Positions 18,115 to 26,692 of a DNA stretch of 64,000 nt are shown here, piece by piece (position 1 is the first letter of the stretch; each line of letters opens with the position of its first letter). The stretch spans positions 2,777,943 to 2,841,942 of the forward strand of contig NZ_JAFMZZ010000001.1 in the NCBI RefSeq assembly GCF_017356245.1. The letters run 5' to 3'. Made by a program: the position numbers and the translations under genes. The stretch comes from Bordetella petrii. GTDB lineage: Bacteria > Pseudomonadota > Gammaproteobacteria > Burkholderiales > Burkholderiaceae_B. Under the pieces are notes generated by a model. The model ran no database searches and had not been told where the DNA came from. It saw only the letters and a list, made by a program, of their open reading frames with translations.

Positions 18115-18888
18115 CTAGACGTACTGATACCGCAGCAGGCGGTGCTTGAGGTTTTCGAGCACGAACTGGTCGATCAGCGCCGCCAGGATGGCAATGACGA
18201 GGATATTGGCCATGACGCCCGTCATGTCGGCGATCTCGCCCGAATAGGCCAGCGAGCGGCCCAGGCCCTTGCCGAAGCCGATCAGCATCTCGGCCGAGAT
18301 CAGGGCGCGCCAGGCATTGCCGAACGCCAGCTGCGCGCCCGTGATGAGCTCGGGCATGACGGCCGGCAGGTACACGCGCTTGATCAGGCCCCAGGGCGTG
18401 GCGCCCATGACGCGGGCGGCCGACACATGCACGCGCTGCACCGACTCCGTGGCGTTCATGACGCTGAGCGCGGCGGGAAAGAACGCCGCCAGCGCCACGA
18501 CCACGATGATGGGCGTATTGCCGAAGCCCATCACGATGAGAAACAGCGGCACCCAGGCGATGGACGGGATCGACTGCAGGATGACGATGGCGCTGCGCAG
18601 CACTTCGCGGAAGAAGTACAGCACGGCCGCCACCAGGCCGAAGCCGATGCCGGCCAGCAGCGCCAGCCCATAGCCGGCGCCCAGGCGCCCCAGCGTGCCC
18701 ACCAGGCTCTGGTGGAAGGACGATTCGCCAAGGTCCTGCACCAACCGGCTCACCACGGTGGGCACGCCCGGCATCAGGAAGTCGGGCAGCGCCCAGGCGG
18801 CCGCCTGCCACAGAAAAAAAATGAAGGCCACGCCAAGCACCCCCGCGAGGTGCTTGCGCAGGCCGGTTACGCGGGTCGAGGAACTCAA
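18115..18888 (-). CDS. ABC transporter permease (NitT/TauT family)
   Basis: This is a 257-residue integral membrane protein with about six hydrophobic segments. Its coupling loop is A-A-R-V-M-G-A-T-P-W-G with L-P-A-V-M-P-E. The start is TTG at 18888, overlapping the receptor stop as TTGA. No in-frame ATG precedes the first membrane segment, and AGAGG lies about 9 bases upstream, so a TTG start coupled to the receptor gene is the best reading. It forms the importer with the receptor and ATPase genes upstream in the operon. Confidence 0.85.
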   Translation of the reverse strand: MSSSTRVTGLRKHLAGVLGVAFIFFLWQAAAWALPDFLMPGVPTVVSRLVQDLGESSFHQSLVGTLGRLGAGYGLALLAGIGFGLVAAVLYFFREVLRSAIVILQSIPSIAWVPLFLIVMGFGNTPIIVVVALAAFFPAALSVMNATESVQRVHVSAARVMGATPWGLIKRVYLPAVMPELITGAQLAFGNAWRALISAEMLIGFGKGLGRSLAYSGEIADMTGVMANILVIAILAALIDQFVLENLKHRLLRYQYV

Positions 18889-19883
18889 AGCTTGCGCGCC
18901 TCTTGCCAGGACAGGTCGATGATGCTCGATACGTCGTACGGCTTGCCGTCACGCGTCTTGAGCGAACCCTGGTCTTGCAGGATGCCGGCGATTTCCTGCA
19001 TGCGCGCGGTGTCCTTGTCGGTGAGCTTGGCCGTGAAGACCTGGGTCTTGATGGCTTCGGCAATCACTGTTTCGCGCGGCAGCTCGCCGCGCTCGCGCGT
19101 TTTCAGGGTGGGTTCGGCGATGAAGTACGAGGCGATCAGCTTGGAAGCCTGGTCGGGCTTCTGCTGCAGCAGGTCGATGGCGGCCTTTTGCGCGTCCAGC
19201 GCCTTCCAGACGTCATCCTTGCGCTTGTCCAGCACCTCGCCCGAGGTGATCACGACCATGCACGGGAACGGCCAGGCCTGGCCCACTTCGTAGATCTGCT
19301 TGACCGGCGCCACCAGCTGGGCGATGCGGTCATAGGGCTCGAACAGGAAGGCGGCGTCGACGCGCTTGCCCACCAGCGACTGCACCGCCACCGCCGGGCT
19401 GACGCCCATGATGTTGACGTCGGACGGCTGCAGGTTGCCTTCTTTCAGCACCACGCCCTTGAGCACGACGTCGGCCGTGCTGCCCTCTTTTTGCGAAGCC
19501 AGGCTCTTGCCCTTGAGATCGGCGATGCTGTCGATACCGGCATCGTCGCGCACCACCAGCGAGTGGTAGCCCTGCTGCGCGCCGCCCACCACCTTCAGGT
19601 CGGCGCCCTTCGAGGCCCAGGCCACCGCGTTGGTGAAGCCCAGCACGCCGATGTCGGCCTGGCCGCCCACGATGGCCTTGATGAGGTCGGTGCCCGACTT
19701 GAACTCGATCAGTTCGGTGTCCAGCCCCGCTTTTTTGTAGAAGTCGCCTTCCTGGGCCACGATGGCCTGGGCGTCGTCCATGACGCGCAGATAGCCGACG
19801 CGGAATTTCTCGGCGGCCATGGCCGGGGCGGCCGCCACCAGTGCCGCGGCCAGCGGCAGGGCCAGCCATTGCTTCATTTTCAT
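18885..19883 (-). CDS. NrtA/SsuA-type ABC transporter substrate-binding protein
   Basis: This is a 332-residue periplasmic receptor. The signal peptide is M-K-M-K-Q-W-L-A followed by a hydrophobic core and A-M-A. The mature part opens F-R-V-G-Y-L-R-V and has G-G-Q-A-D-I-G-V-L-G-F, A-S-Q-K-E-G-S-T-A-D-V and F-L-F-E-P-Y-D-R motifs of the NMT1-like family. The frame allows GTG at 19886 or ATG at 19883; ATG is given. Candidate ligands for the family include sulfonates, nitrate, cyanate and pyrimidine precursors, and nothing here distinguishes them. A strong hairpin separates it from the upstream ATPase gene. Confidence 0.85.
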   Translation of the reverse strand: MKMKQWLALPLAAALVAAAPAMAAEKFRVGYLRVMDDAQAIVAQEGDFYKKAGLDTELIEFKSGTDLIKAIVGGQADIGVLGFTNAVAWASKGADLKVVGGAQQGYHSLVVRDDAGIDSIADLKGKSLASQKEGSTADVVLKGVVLKEGNLQPSDVNIMGVSPAVAVQSLVGKRVDAAFLFEPYDRIAQLVAPVKQIYEVGQAWPFPCMVVITSGEVLDKRKDDVWKALDAQKAAIDLLQQKPDQASKLIASYFIAEPTLKTRERGELPRETVIAEAIKTQVFTAKLTDKDTARMQEIAGILQDQGSLKTRDGKPYDVSSIIDLSWQEARKL

Positions 19884-19946
19884 CACGTGCTCTCCAGTGC
19901 TTGGAATAATAGGTATGGAATGGATCCGGCCGCGCGGGCCGCGAGT

Positions 19947-19968
19947 CCCGCCGCGGGGCCGCGGCGGG
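19947..19968. other. Intra-operon 22-bp palindrome (hairpin) between ATPase and receptor genes
   Basis: The sequence CCCGCCGCGG-GG-CCGCGGCGGG is a perfect inverted repeat lying 3 bases beyond the ATPase stop and about 63 bases before the receptor start. Such hairpins often stabilise or attenuate segments of a polycistronic message and could set a higher receptor-to-ATPase ratio. That role is inference. Confidence 0.5.
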
Positions 19969-19971
19969 CGG

Positions 19972-20730
19972 TCAGGCCGCCAGCGCCACGTCGCCTTCGG
20001 CGACCTGGATGCCCAGCAGGCTGAGAATTTCGCGCTTTTCGCCGGCCAGGTCGGACAGGTCGTGCGTCTTGCGGCGGTGCTTGAGGTTGAATTCGCGCAG
20101 CACCCGCGCCGGGCGCTGGCTGAAGACCACGATGCGGTCGGCCAGGAACAGGGCCTCGTCGACGTCGTGGGTGACCAGCAGCACCGAAGGTTTTTCCTGC
20201 TGGATCAGCTGCCGCAGCACGTCTTGCAGGCTGAGGCGGGTCAGCGCGTCCAGCGCGCCGAACGGTTCGTCCATCAGCATGGTCTTGGGCTGGGCGATGA
20301 AGGCGCGGGCCAGCGCCGCGCGCTGGCGCATGCCGCCCGATACCTGTTGCGGGTAATAGTTTTCAAAGCCGGCCAGGCCGACCCGGGCCAGCCAGGCCAC
20401 GGCCTTCTGGCGCGCATCGGCCTTGGGCACGTTCTGGAATTCGAGCGCCAGCGCCACGTTGTCGCGCAGCGTCAGCCAGGGGTACAGCGCATGTTCCTGG
20501 AACACCAGGGTGCGGCTGGGGTGCGGCCCGGCCACCGGCTTGCCGTCGGCCAGCACCTGGCCCTGGCTGGGCTTTTCCAGGCCGGCCGCCATGTGCAGCA
20601 GGGTTGATTTGCCGCAGCCCGACGGCCCCACCAGGGCGACCAGCTCGCCAGTCTTGAATTCGCTGGAAAACCCGTCCACGACCTGCAGTGCGCCGAAGTT
20701 CTTGTGGACGTGGTCGAAGGTAAGGTTCAT
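19972..20730 (-). CDS. ABC transporter ATP-binding protein (NitT/TauT family)
   Basis: This is a 252-residue ATPase. Walker A is G-P-S-G-C-G-K-S-T (residues 35-43). The Q-loop is L-V-F-Q-E-H-A-L-Y-P-W, the signature V-S-G-G-M-R-Q-R, Walker B M-L-M-D-E-P-F-G-A-L-D, and the H-switch V-T-H-D-V-D-E-A. It is the first gene of a four-gene operon (ATPase, receptor, permease, family-3 receptor). The order differs from the cluster at 606-3225, where the receptor comes first. The AT-rich region just upstream is the likely control region. Confidence 0.9.
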   Translation of the reverse strand: MNLTFDHVHKNFGALQVVDGFSSEFKTGELVALVGPSGCGKSTLLHMAAGLEKPSQGQVLADGKPVAGPHPSRTLVFQEHALYPWLTLRDNVALALEFQNVPKADARQKAVAWLARVGLAGFENYYPQQVSGGMRQRAALARAFIAQPKTMLMDEPFGALDALTRLSLQDVLRQLIQQEKPSVLLVTHDVDEALFLADRIVVFSQRPARVLREFNLKHRRKTHDLSDLAGEKREILSLLGIQVAEGDVALAA

Positions 20731-20784
20731 GTGACAGGCTCGCGCGCGGGGGCGTGGAATAGGGAAACCCTAATCTAACAACCT

Positions 20785-20845
20785 GTTATATGAACCCAAA
20801 CTATATTTTCATAATGCATTAACAACTTCTAGTTATATGAAAATA
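20785..20845 (-). promoter_or_regulatory. AT-rich control region with repeated TTCATATAAC motifs
   Basis: This stretch upstream of the ABC operon contrasts with the GC-rich surroundings. GTTATATGAA occurs twice in direct orientation on the plus strand (20785-20794 and 20832-20841). TATTTTCATA (20804-20813) and TATGAAAATA (20836-20845) form a perfect 10-bp inverted repeat spaced by 22 bases. The minus strand also offers TTGGGT-N16-TAGATT as a possible promoter. A LysR-type activator such as CysB/Cbl would fit this transporter class; no regulator gene adjoins it. Confidence 0.5.
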
Positions 20846-20862
20846 CGGCCGCCCCGTCCGCC

Positions 20863-22467
20863 CTAGCCTTCGATGCCGCGCGAGGCCAGGTAGTCTTCGT
20901 AGCCGCCACGGTAATCGACGATTTCGCCGCTGGGCAGGATCTCGATGACGCGGGTGGCCAGGCCGGACACGAACTCGCGGTCGTGCGACACGAAGATCAG
21001 GGTGCCCTGGTATTTTTCGAGCGCGAATTGCAGCGATTCGATGGATTCCATGTCCAGGTGGTTGGTGGGCTCGTCGAGCAGCATGACGTTGTGCCGGCCC
21101 AACATCAGACGGCCGAACGTCATGCGGTTCTTTTCGCCGCCCGACAGCACCTTGGGGGCCTTGGGCAGGTCGTCGGCCGAGAACAGCAGGCGGCCCAGCA
21201 CCGAGCGGATGGACTGGTCGTCGTCGCCCGGCTGGCGGTATTCGCCCATCCAGTCGAACAGGTTGATGTCGGTTTGCTGGAACTGGTCGGAGACGTCTTG
21301 CGCCATGTAGCCCAGGTCGGCGTTGTCGGACCACTTGATGGAGCCCGAATCGGCCGCCAGGTCGCCCGCCAGCATGCGCAGCAGCGTGGTCTTGCCCACG
21401 CCGTTGGCGCCGATGATGGCGATTTTCTCGCCGGCGTCGATCATGGCCGAGAAATCGCGGATGACCGGCGCGTCGTACGACTTGGACAGGCCTTCGATGG
21501 TGGCGGCCAGGCGGTGCATGACCTTGTTCTGCTCGAAGCGGATGTACGGGTTCTGGCGCGACGACGGCTTGACCACGACCTGCTCGGCCTTGATGCGGTC
21601 GATCTGCTTCAGGCGCGAAGTGGCCTGGCGCGACTTGGACTTGTTAGCCGAGAAGCGGCGCACGAAGTCCTGGAGCTCGGCCACGCGCTCTTTGGCCTTG
21701 GCGTTGTTGGCCACCAGGCGTTCGCGGGCCTGCGTGGAGGCCAGCATGTAGTCGTCGTAGTTGCCCGGATAGATGCGGATCTCGCCATAATCCAGGTCGG
21801 CCATGTGGGTGCACACCTGGTTCAGGAAGTGGCGGTCGTGGCTGATGATGATCATGGTGCTCTGGTAGCCGTTGAGCACGGTTTCAAGCCAGCGGATGGT
21901 GTTGATGTCGAGGTTGTTGGTGGGCTCGTCGAGCAGCAGCACGTCGGGGTTCGAGAACAGCGCCTGGGCCAGCAGCACGCGCAGCTTCCAGCCCGGGGCG
22001 ATTTCGCGCATGGGCAGCTGGTGCTGGTCGACGCCGAATTCCAGGCCCAGCAGCAGTTCGCCGGCGCGGGCCTCGGCGGTGTAGCCGTCGTACTCGGCGA
22101 ACTTGGCCTCGAGTTCGGCCGCGCGCATGTAGTCGTCTTCGGTGGCCTCGGGGTTGGCGTAGATGGCGTCGCGCTCGGTCATGGCGGCCCACATTTCGGT
22201 GTGGCCCATCATCACGACGTCGAGCACGCGCTGGTCTTCGAAGGCGAACTGGTCCTGGCGCAGCTTGCCCAGCCGCACGCCGGGTTCCAGCGAGACATTG
22301 CCGGCCGACGATTCGAGGTCGCCGCCGATGATTTTCATGAAAGTCGACTTGCCCGAGCCGTTGGCCCCGATCAGACCATATCGGTTGCCTTCCCCGAACT
22401 TGACGCTGACGTTCTCGAAAAGGGGCTTGGGGCCGAACTGGATAGTGAGATTGGCAGTAGAAATCAC
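20863..22467 (-). CDS. ybiT: ABC-F family ATPase YbiT
   Basis: This is a 534-residue duplicated ATPase without membrane segments; ABC-F proteins act on the ribosome E site. The first domain has G-A-N-G-S-G-K-S-T, the unusual signature I-A-P-G-W-K-L-R (as in YbiT proteins, not L-S-G-G-Q) and [11 protein letters not shown]. The linker [13 protein letters not shown] follows. The second domain has [18 protein letters not shown] and [11 protein letters not shown]. The C-terminus [11 protein letters not shown] matches YbiT. The start is GTG at 22467, the only start that fits the conserved N-terminus; its ribosome binding site is weak. Confidence 0.93.
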   Translation of the reverse strand: MISTANLTIQFGPKPLFENVSVKFGEGNRYGLIGANGSGKSTFMKIIGGDLESSAGNVSLEPGVRLGKLRQDQFAFEDQRVLDVVMMGHTEMWAAMTERDAIYANPEATEDDYMRAAELEAKFAEYDGYTAEARAGELLLGLEFGVDQHQLPMREIAPGWKLRVLLAQALFSNPDVLLLDEPTNNLDINTIRWLETVLNGYQSTMIIISHDRHFLNQVCTHMADLDYGEIRIYPGNYDDYMLASTQARERLVANNAKAKERVAELQDFVRRFSANKSKSRQATSRLKQIDRIKAEQVVVKPSSRQNPYIRFEQNKVMHRLAATIEGLSKSYDAPVIRDFSAMIDAGEKIAIIGANGVGKTTLLRMLAGDLAADSGSIKWSDNADLGYMAQDVSDQFQQTDINLFDWMGEYRQPGDDDQSIRSVLGRLLFSADDLPKAPKVLSGGEKNRMTFGRLMLGRHNVMLLDEPTNHLDMESIESLQFALEKYQGTLIFVSHDREFVSGLATRVIEILPSGEIVDYRGGYEDYLASRGIEG

Positions 22468-22868
22468 GGCTTGTATATAGAAAGTCGAAGCGCCCGCGAA
22501 CGCGCAGGCTAAACCCGGTAGTGTAGCAAGTACCGGTTTCCCGTCGAGACACGGAGGCCGGCCCGGCCCGTTTGCATTCCCCGGGCGCCGCCCGCCCAGG
22601 CGGCAAGGGCGGGCCGGCACCACAAACTTCAAGCCTCAAGCAACAAGCACAAAACCGTCCCTCGGCCCCATAGGGGTTATTCCCGACCGTCAGACAATTG
22701 TCAGATTACGTTCAGCACGGTTTAATCCGGAGGCGTCCCATGTTTGCGCTACCAGCGCCACATCCGGCCGCCCCGCACCATGCATTGCGCTTTGTTCTTG
22801 CTTCATGCTGCCCCACAAGTTGTTCACAACAAGCTGGTTCATGCAGTCCACTCCGGAGACAACAAGCC
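22468..22868. promoter_or_regulatory. 401-bp divergent intergenic region between ybiT and the TRAP operon
   Basis: No coding gene is supported. It carries a 10-bp palindrome GACAATTGTC (22693-22702) inside a direct repeat of GTCAGA (22689-22694 and 22700-22705), spaced one helical turn apart. A second partial palindrome, TTGTTCACAACAA (22820-22832), lies about 37 bases before the TRAP receptor start. Either could be an operator for the TRAP operon, for instance for a GntR-type regulator. No regulator gene is nearby. Confidence 0.4.
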
Positions 22869-23990
22869 ATGCAACACCCCACCTCCTCCCGCCGTCGCTT
22901 CATCGCTGGCGCCACCTCGGTCGGCGCCGCGGCGCTGGGATTTCCCGCCGTCAGCCGCGCCCAGGGCTCGCCCATTTCCCTGCGCTTCCAGAGCACCTGG
23001 CCGTCCAACGACATCTTCCACGAGTTCGCGCAGGATTACGCCCGCAAAGTCAATGACATGGCCGAAGGCCAGCTGAAGATCGAAGTGCTGCCCGCCGGCG
23101 CGGTGGTCAAGGCTTTCGACCTGCTCGATGCCGTATCGGCCGGCACCCTGGACGGCGGCCATGGCGTGGTGGCCTACTGGTACGGCAAGAATACCGCCGT
23201 GGCCCTGTGGGGCTCGGGGCCGTCGTTCGGCATGGACGCCAACATGCTGCTGGCCTGGCATGAATATGGCGGCGGCAAGGAATTGCTGACCGAGATCCAG
23301 AAAGCCATGGGCGTGAACGTGGTTTCGATGATGTACGGCCCGATGCCGACCCAGCCGTTCGGCTGGTTCAACAAGCCGGTCACCAAGTCGGATGACGTCA
23401 AGGGCCTGAAGTTCCGCACCGTGGGGCTGGCCATCGACATGTATACGGCCATGGGCGCGGCCGTGAACGCCCTGCCCGGCGGCGAAATCGTGCCGGCCCT
23501 GGACCGCGGGCTGCTCGATGGCGCCGAATTCAACAACGCCTCGTCCGACCTGGCGCTGGGCTTCCAGGACGTGTCCAAGATCTGCATGCTGCAGAGCTTT
23601 CACCAGAGCGCCGAACAGTTCGAGATCCTGTTCAACAAGAACAAATACGAATCGCTGCCCAAGCACCTGAAGCACGTGCTGGCCTATGCGGCCCAGGCCG
23701 CCAGCGCCGACATGTCGTGGAAGGCGGCCGACCGCTATTCCGCCGACTACATCAAGCTGCAGAAGGACCACAAGGTCAAGTTCTACAAGACGCCCGACGC
23801 CATCCTGCAGCAGCAGCTCAAGATCTGGGACGACATGATCGAGAAGCGGTCGGCCGAGAATCCGCTGTTCAAGAAGGTGCTGGACTCGCAGCGCGCGTTC
23901 GCCCAGCGGGCCGGACGCTGGCACAACGACACGTCCGTGAACTTCCGGATGGCGTTCAACCACTACTTCGCGCGCAAGCCTTCGGCCTGA
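22869..23990 (+). CDS. TRAP transporter substrate-binding protein (DctP-type, Tat-exported)
   Basis: This is a 373-residue periplasmic receptor of a TRAP transporter, which uses an ion gradient to import organic acids or similar solutes. The ATG at 22869 has GGAGA about 9 bases upstream. The N-terminus has a twin-arginine signal, S-R-R-R-F-I-A-G (residues 7-14), followed by a hydrophobic stretch and cleavage near S-R-A-Q, so export through Tat is expected. The body has the DctP-fold segment G-L-K-F-R-T-V-G-L-A and G-G-E-I-V-P-A-L-D-R-G-L-L-D-G-A-E. It is the first gene of the TRAP operon. Confidence 0.88.
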   Translation: MQHPTSSRRRFIAGATSVGAAALGFPAVSRAQGSPISLRFQSTWPSNDIFHEFAQDYARKVNDMAEGQLKIEVLPAGAVVKAFDLLDAVSAGTLDGGHGVVAYWYGKNTAVALWGSGPSFGMDANMLLAWHEYGGGKELLTEIQKAMGVNVVSMMYGPMPTQPFGWFNKPVTKSDDVKGLKFRTVGLAIDMYTAMGAAVNALPGGEIVPALDRGLLDGAEFNNASSDLALGFQDVSKICMLQSFHQSAEQFEILFNKNKYESLPKHLKHVLAYAAQAASADMSWKAADRYSADYIKLQKDHKVKFYKTPDAILQQQLKIWDDMIEKRSAENPLFKKVLDSQRAFAQRAGRWHNDTSVNFRMAFNHYFARKPSA

Positions 23991-24022
23991 CCTGCCGCCG
24001 GCTGATGCACTGCCGCGGCCTT

Positions 24023-24073
24023 GCACCCGCCTGTCCCGGGCCGGATCCCGTATCCGGCCCGGCAGGCGGGTGC
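24023..24073. other. Large stem-loop between TRAP receptor and permease genes
   Basis: GCACCCGCCTG (24023-24033) pairs with CAGGCGGGTGC (24063-24073). CGGGCCGGAT (24037-24046) pairs with ATCCGGCCCG (24052-24061). This gives 21 base pairs with one small internal loop and a 5-base apical loop. It lies 33 bases after the receptor stop. Without a T-tract it is more likely an mRNA-stability or partial-attenuation element than a full terminator. Confidence 0.7.
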
Positions 24074-24114
24074 GCCGTTGCCGCCGCCCTATTTTCTGAT
24101 CTGGATTGCGCCCG

Positions 24115-24738
24115 ATGCTCAAGCTGATACGCATGGTGGACCGCCTGTCCACCTTCGTGGGCCAGGCTTTCGCCTGGCTCATCGTGATACTGACCGTGCA
24201 CATATGCTGGGAAGTGATGGCCCGGTATTTGTTCAACACCCCCAGCGCATGGGCTTTCGATCTGCAGCTGATGTACTACGGCGTGTTGTTCATGATGGCC
24301 GGCGCGTACACGCTGGCCAAGAACGGCCACGTGCGCGGCGATATCCTGTACGGCTTCCTGCCGCCGCGGGTGCAGGCCGGGCTGGACATCATCCTGTACA
24401 TCGCGTTCTTCATTCCGGGCGTGGTGGCGATGGTGTGGGCCGGCTGGTACTACGCGGGCGAATCCATCGCCATCCGCGAGCATTCGTCGCTGATGGCGGA
24501 CGGGCCGCCCATCTATCCCTTCAAGTCGTTCATTCCCATTGCGGGCGCGTTCCTGCTGCTGCAGGGCCTGGCCGAGATCGCGCGCTGCGCCTTGTGCCTG
24601 CGCCATGGCGCCTGGCCGTCGCGCGCCGAGGACGTGGAGGAAGTGGACGTCGACAAGCTCAAGGAAATGGTGCACGTCAAAGACGAGGACATCGCCGAGC
24701 TGGACCGTTTTGTCACCGATGAGGAGAAGGCCAAATGA
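24115..24738 (+). CDS. TRAP transporter small permease (DctQ-type)
   Basis: This is a 207-residue inner-membrane protein with four main hydrophobic segments, normal for DctQ subunits. The DctQ-type segment W-E-V-M-A-R-Y-L-F-N-T-P-S-A-W-A is near residues 35-50. After the last membrane segment it has an acidic C-terminal tail (E-D-V-E-E-V-D-V-D-K, then E-E-K-A-K) of about 40 residues. The ATG at 24115 is preferred over the TTG at 24106. Its stop overlaps the large permease start as ATGA, so translation is coupled. Confidence 0.88.
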   Translation: MLKLIRMVDRLSTFVGQAFAWLIVILTVHICWEVMARYLFNTPSAWAFDLQLMYYGVLFMMAGAYTLAKNGHVRGDILYGFLPPRVQAGLDIILYIAFFIPGVVAMVWAGWYYAGESIAIREHSSLMADGPPIYPFKSFIPIAGAFLLLQGLAEIARCALCLRHGAWPSRAEDVEEVDVDKLKEMVHVKDEDIAELDRFVTDEEKAK

Positions 24739-26663
24739 AGATCCACAAGGCACTGTGGTTCGGCCTGAGCTGCATCGGCATCGTGGTGGCGATGATCGGC
24801 TTCCTGACGCCCTGGCACGACATCACCACCGGCCACCTGGGGCTGCTGATGCTGGCGCTGATCGTGGTGGCGATCATGCTGGGCTTTCCCACCGCGTTCA
24901 CGCTGATGGGCATGGGGGTGATCTTCACCTTCCTGGCCTATTACCTGCAAAACGCGGACGCCCAGCATTCGGTGCGGCAGACGCTGGACCTGATGGTACA
25001 GCGCACCTATGCCACCATGACCAACGACTCGCTGATCTCGGTGCCCCTGTTCGTGTTCATGGGCTATCTGGTCGAGCGCGCCAACCTGATCGAGAAGCTG
25101 TTCCGGTCCATGCACCTGGCCCTGGCGCGGCTGCCCGGCGCGCTGGCGGTGGCCACCCTGACCACCTGCGCCATCTTCGCCACCGCCACCGGCATCGTCG
25201 GCGCGGTGGTGACGCTGATGGGGCTGCTGGCCATGCCGGCCATGCTGAAAGCGGGCTACAGCGTACGCCTGACGGCGGGCTCGATTACCGCGGGCGGCTG
25301 CCTGGGCATCCTGCTGCCGCCCTCGGTGATGCTGATCGTCTATGGCGCCACCACCGGCGTGTCGGTGGTGCAGCTCTATGCCGGCGCGTTCTTCCCCGGC
25401 CTGATGCTGGCCGGCCTGTACGTGACGTACGTGATGGTGGTGGCCAAGCTGCGGCCCGACATGGCGCCGCCGCTGACGGCCGAAGAGCGGCGCATCGCCC
25501 TGCCGGCCGGCGCCGAGGCCCTGTCGCGGCAGGGCTACACGCATGCCATGACCGGCATGCTGGCCGCGATGTTCAAGGGCCGCCGCAACAGCGCCGTGTC
25601 GATGCGTTTCCTGTCGCGCAACATGATGCTGGCGCTGGCCCCGCTGATGGCCTTCGTGGTGCTGACCGGGTCGGTGTACTACATGGTGACCGAGCCGCCG
25701 GCGGTGTACGAGATACCCGATGAATTGCGCCTGGGCGGCGGCGGCGACTACAGCAGCGGCCTGGCCGAGCCGCCCATGGAAGACGGCGGGCTGGCCGAGC
25801 CTCCGCCGGCCGACGGCGGCGTGGCCGAGCCGCCCGGCACGCCGGCCGCGCCCGGCGCGGACGCGGCGGCGCCGGGCGAACCGGCCGCCGAATCCGGGCC
25901 GGCGCGCGAACCGGCGCCCGACGGCTACTGGATATTCTTCGGCATCTGCCTGGCGCTGCTGGCGGTCTTCTACGCCCTGCTGACCTGGGCGCGGCTGGAG
26001 ATCTTCAAGATGCTGATGGGCTCGTTCTTCCCGCTGGCGCTGATGATCGCCGCGGTGCTGGGCTCGATCACCTTCGGCCTGGCCACGCCCAGCGAGGCGG
26101 CGGCCATGGGCGCCATGGGCGGCGCCCTGCTGGCGCTGGCCTACCGCCGCCTGAACATGCCCGTACTGAAGGAATCCGTCTTTCTCACCGCCAAGACCAG
26201 CGCCATGGTGTGCTGGCTGTTCGTCGGGTCGTCGATTTTCTCGGCGGCGTTCGCGCTGCTGGGCGGGCAGCGCATCATCGAAGAATGGGTGATGTCGCTG
26301 GGGCTGACGCAGATCCAGTTCATGCTGCTGGCGCAGGCCATCATCTTTTTGCTGGGCTGGCCGCTGGAATGGACCGAGATCATCGTGATTTTCATGCCGA
26401 TCTTCGTGCCGCTGCTGATCACCTTCGACATCGACCCGCTGCTCTTCGGCCTGCTGGTGGCGCTGAACCTGCAGACGGCGTTCCTGTCGCCGCCCGTGGC
26501 CATGTCGGCCTTCTATCTGAAGGGCATATCGCCGCCGCACGTGACGCTGAACCAGATTTTCCTGGGCATGATGCCGTTCATGCTTATCCAGGTGGTGGCG
26601 ATTTTCCTGCTGTATGTGTTTCCGGAAATCGGCCTGTGGCTGCCCACCCTGTTGTACCGTTGA
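24735..26663 (+). CDS. TRAP transporter large permease (DctM-type) with long internal insert
   Basis: This is a 642-residue integral membrane protein, the transport channel of the TRAP system. Typical DctM proteins are about 430 residues; this one belongs to the longer subset. The first half (residues 1-318) and the second half (about 398-642) hold the membrane segments. Between them lies a hydrophilic Pro/Ala/Glu-rich insert, residues about 319-397. Within it are three consecutive 10-residue repeats, GLAEPPMEDG, GLAEPPPADG and GVAEPPGTPA (342-371). The conserved G-G-C-L-G-I-L-L-P-P-S and T-P-S-E-A-A-A-M-G motifs are intact. Confidence 0.9.
   Translation: MKIHKALWFGLSCIGIVVAMIGFLTPWHDITTGHLGLLMLALIVVAIMLGFPTAFTLMGMGVIFTFLAYYLQNADAQHSVRQTLDLMVQRTYATMTNDSLISVPLFVFMGYLVERANLIEKLFRSMHLALARLPGALAVATLTTCAIFATATGIVGAVVTLMGLLAMPAMLKAGYSVRLTAGSITAGGCLGILLPPSVMLIVYGATTGVSVVQLYAGAFFPGLMLAGLYVTYVMVVAKLRPDMAPPLTAEERRIALPAGAEALSRQGYTHAMTGMLAAMFKGRRNSAVSMRFLSRNMMLALAPLMAFVVLTGSVYYMVTEPPAVYEIPDELRLGGGGDYSSGLAEPPMEDGGLAEPPPADGGVAEPPGTPAAPGADAAAPGEPAAESGPAREPAPDGYWIFFGICLALLAVFYALLTWARLEIFKMLMGSFFPLALMIAAVLGSITFGLATPSEAAAMGAMGGALLALAYRRLNMPVLKESVFLTAKTSAMVCWLFVGSSIFSAAFALLGGQRIIEEWVMSLGLTQIQFMLLAQAIIFLLGWPLEWTEIIVIFMPIFVPLLITFDIDPLLFGLLVALNLQTAFLSPPVAMSAFYLKGISPPHVTLNQIFLGMMPFMLIQVVAIFLLYVFPEIGLWLPTLLYR
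25758..25847 (+). repeat. Three 30-bp in-frame repeats inside the TRAP large permease
   Basis: These encode three tandem decapeptides with the core [GV]-[LV]-A-E-P-P (residues 342-371 of the DctM-type protein). They sit in the insert between the two halves of the transporter. In-frame tandem units of this kind can vary in number between strains. Confidence 0.7.
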
Positions 26664-26692
26664 GCTTCACCTGCCCTTGAAGGAACCCGCAA

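Noticed and set aside
22840..24240. Minus-strand frame across the TRAP receptor gene
   Set aside because: The residues are His/Arg/Gly-rich and unordered, and a clear Tat-signal receptor lies on the other strand.
24513..26540. Long open frame antisense to the TRAP large permease
   Set aside because: It is low-complexity His/Gln/Arg-rich and lies entirely opposite a well-supported DctM gene, so it is a GC-bias artefact.
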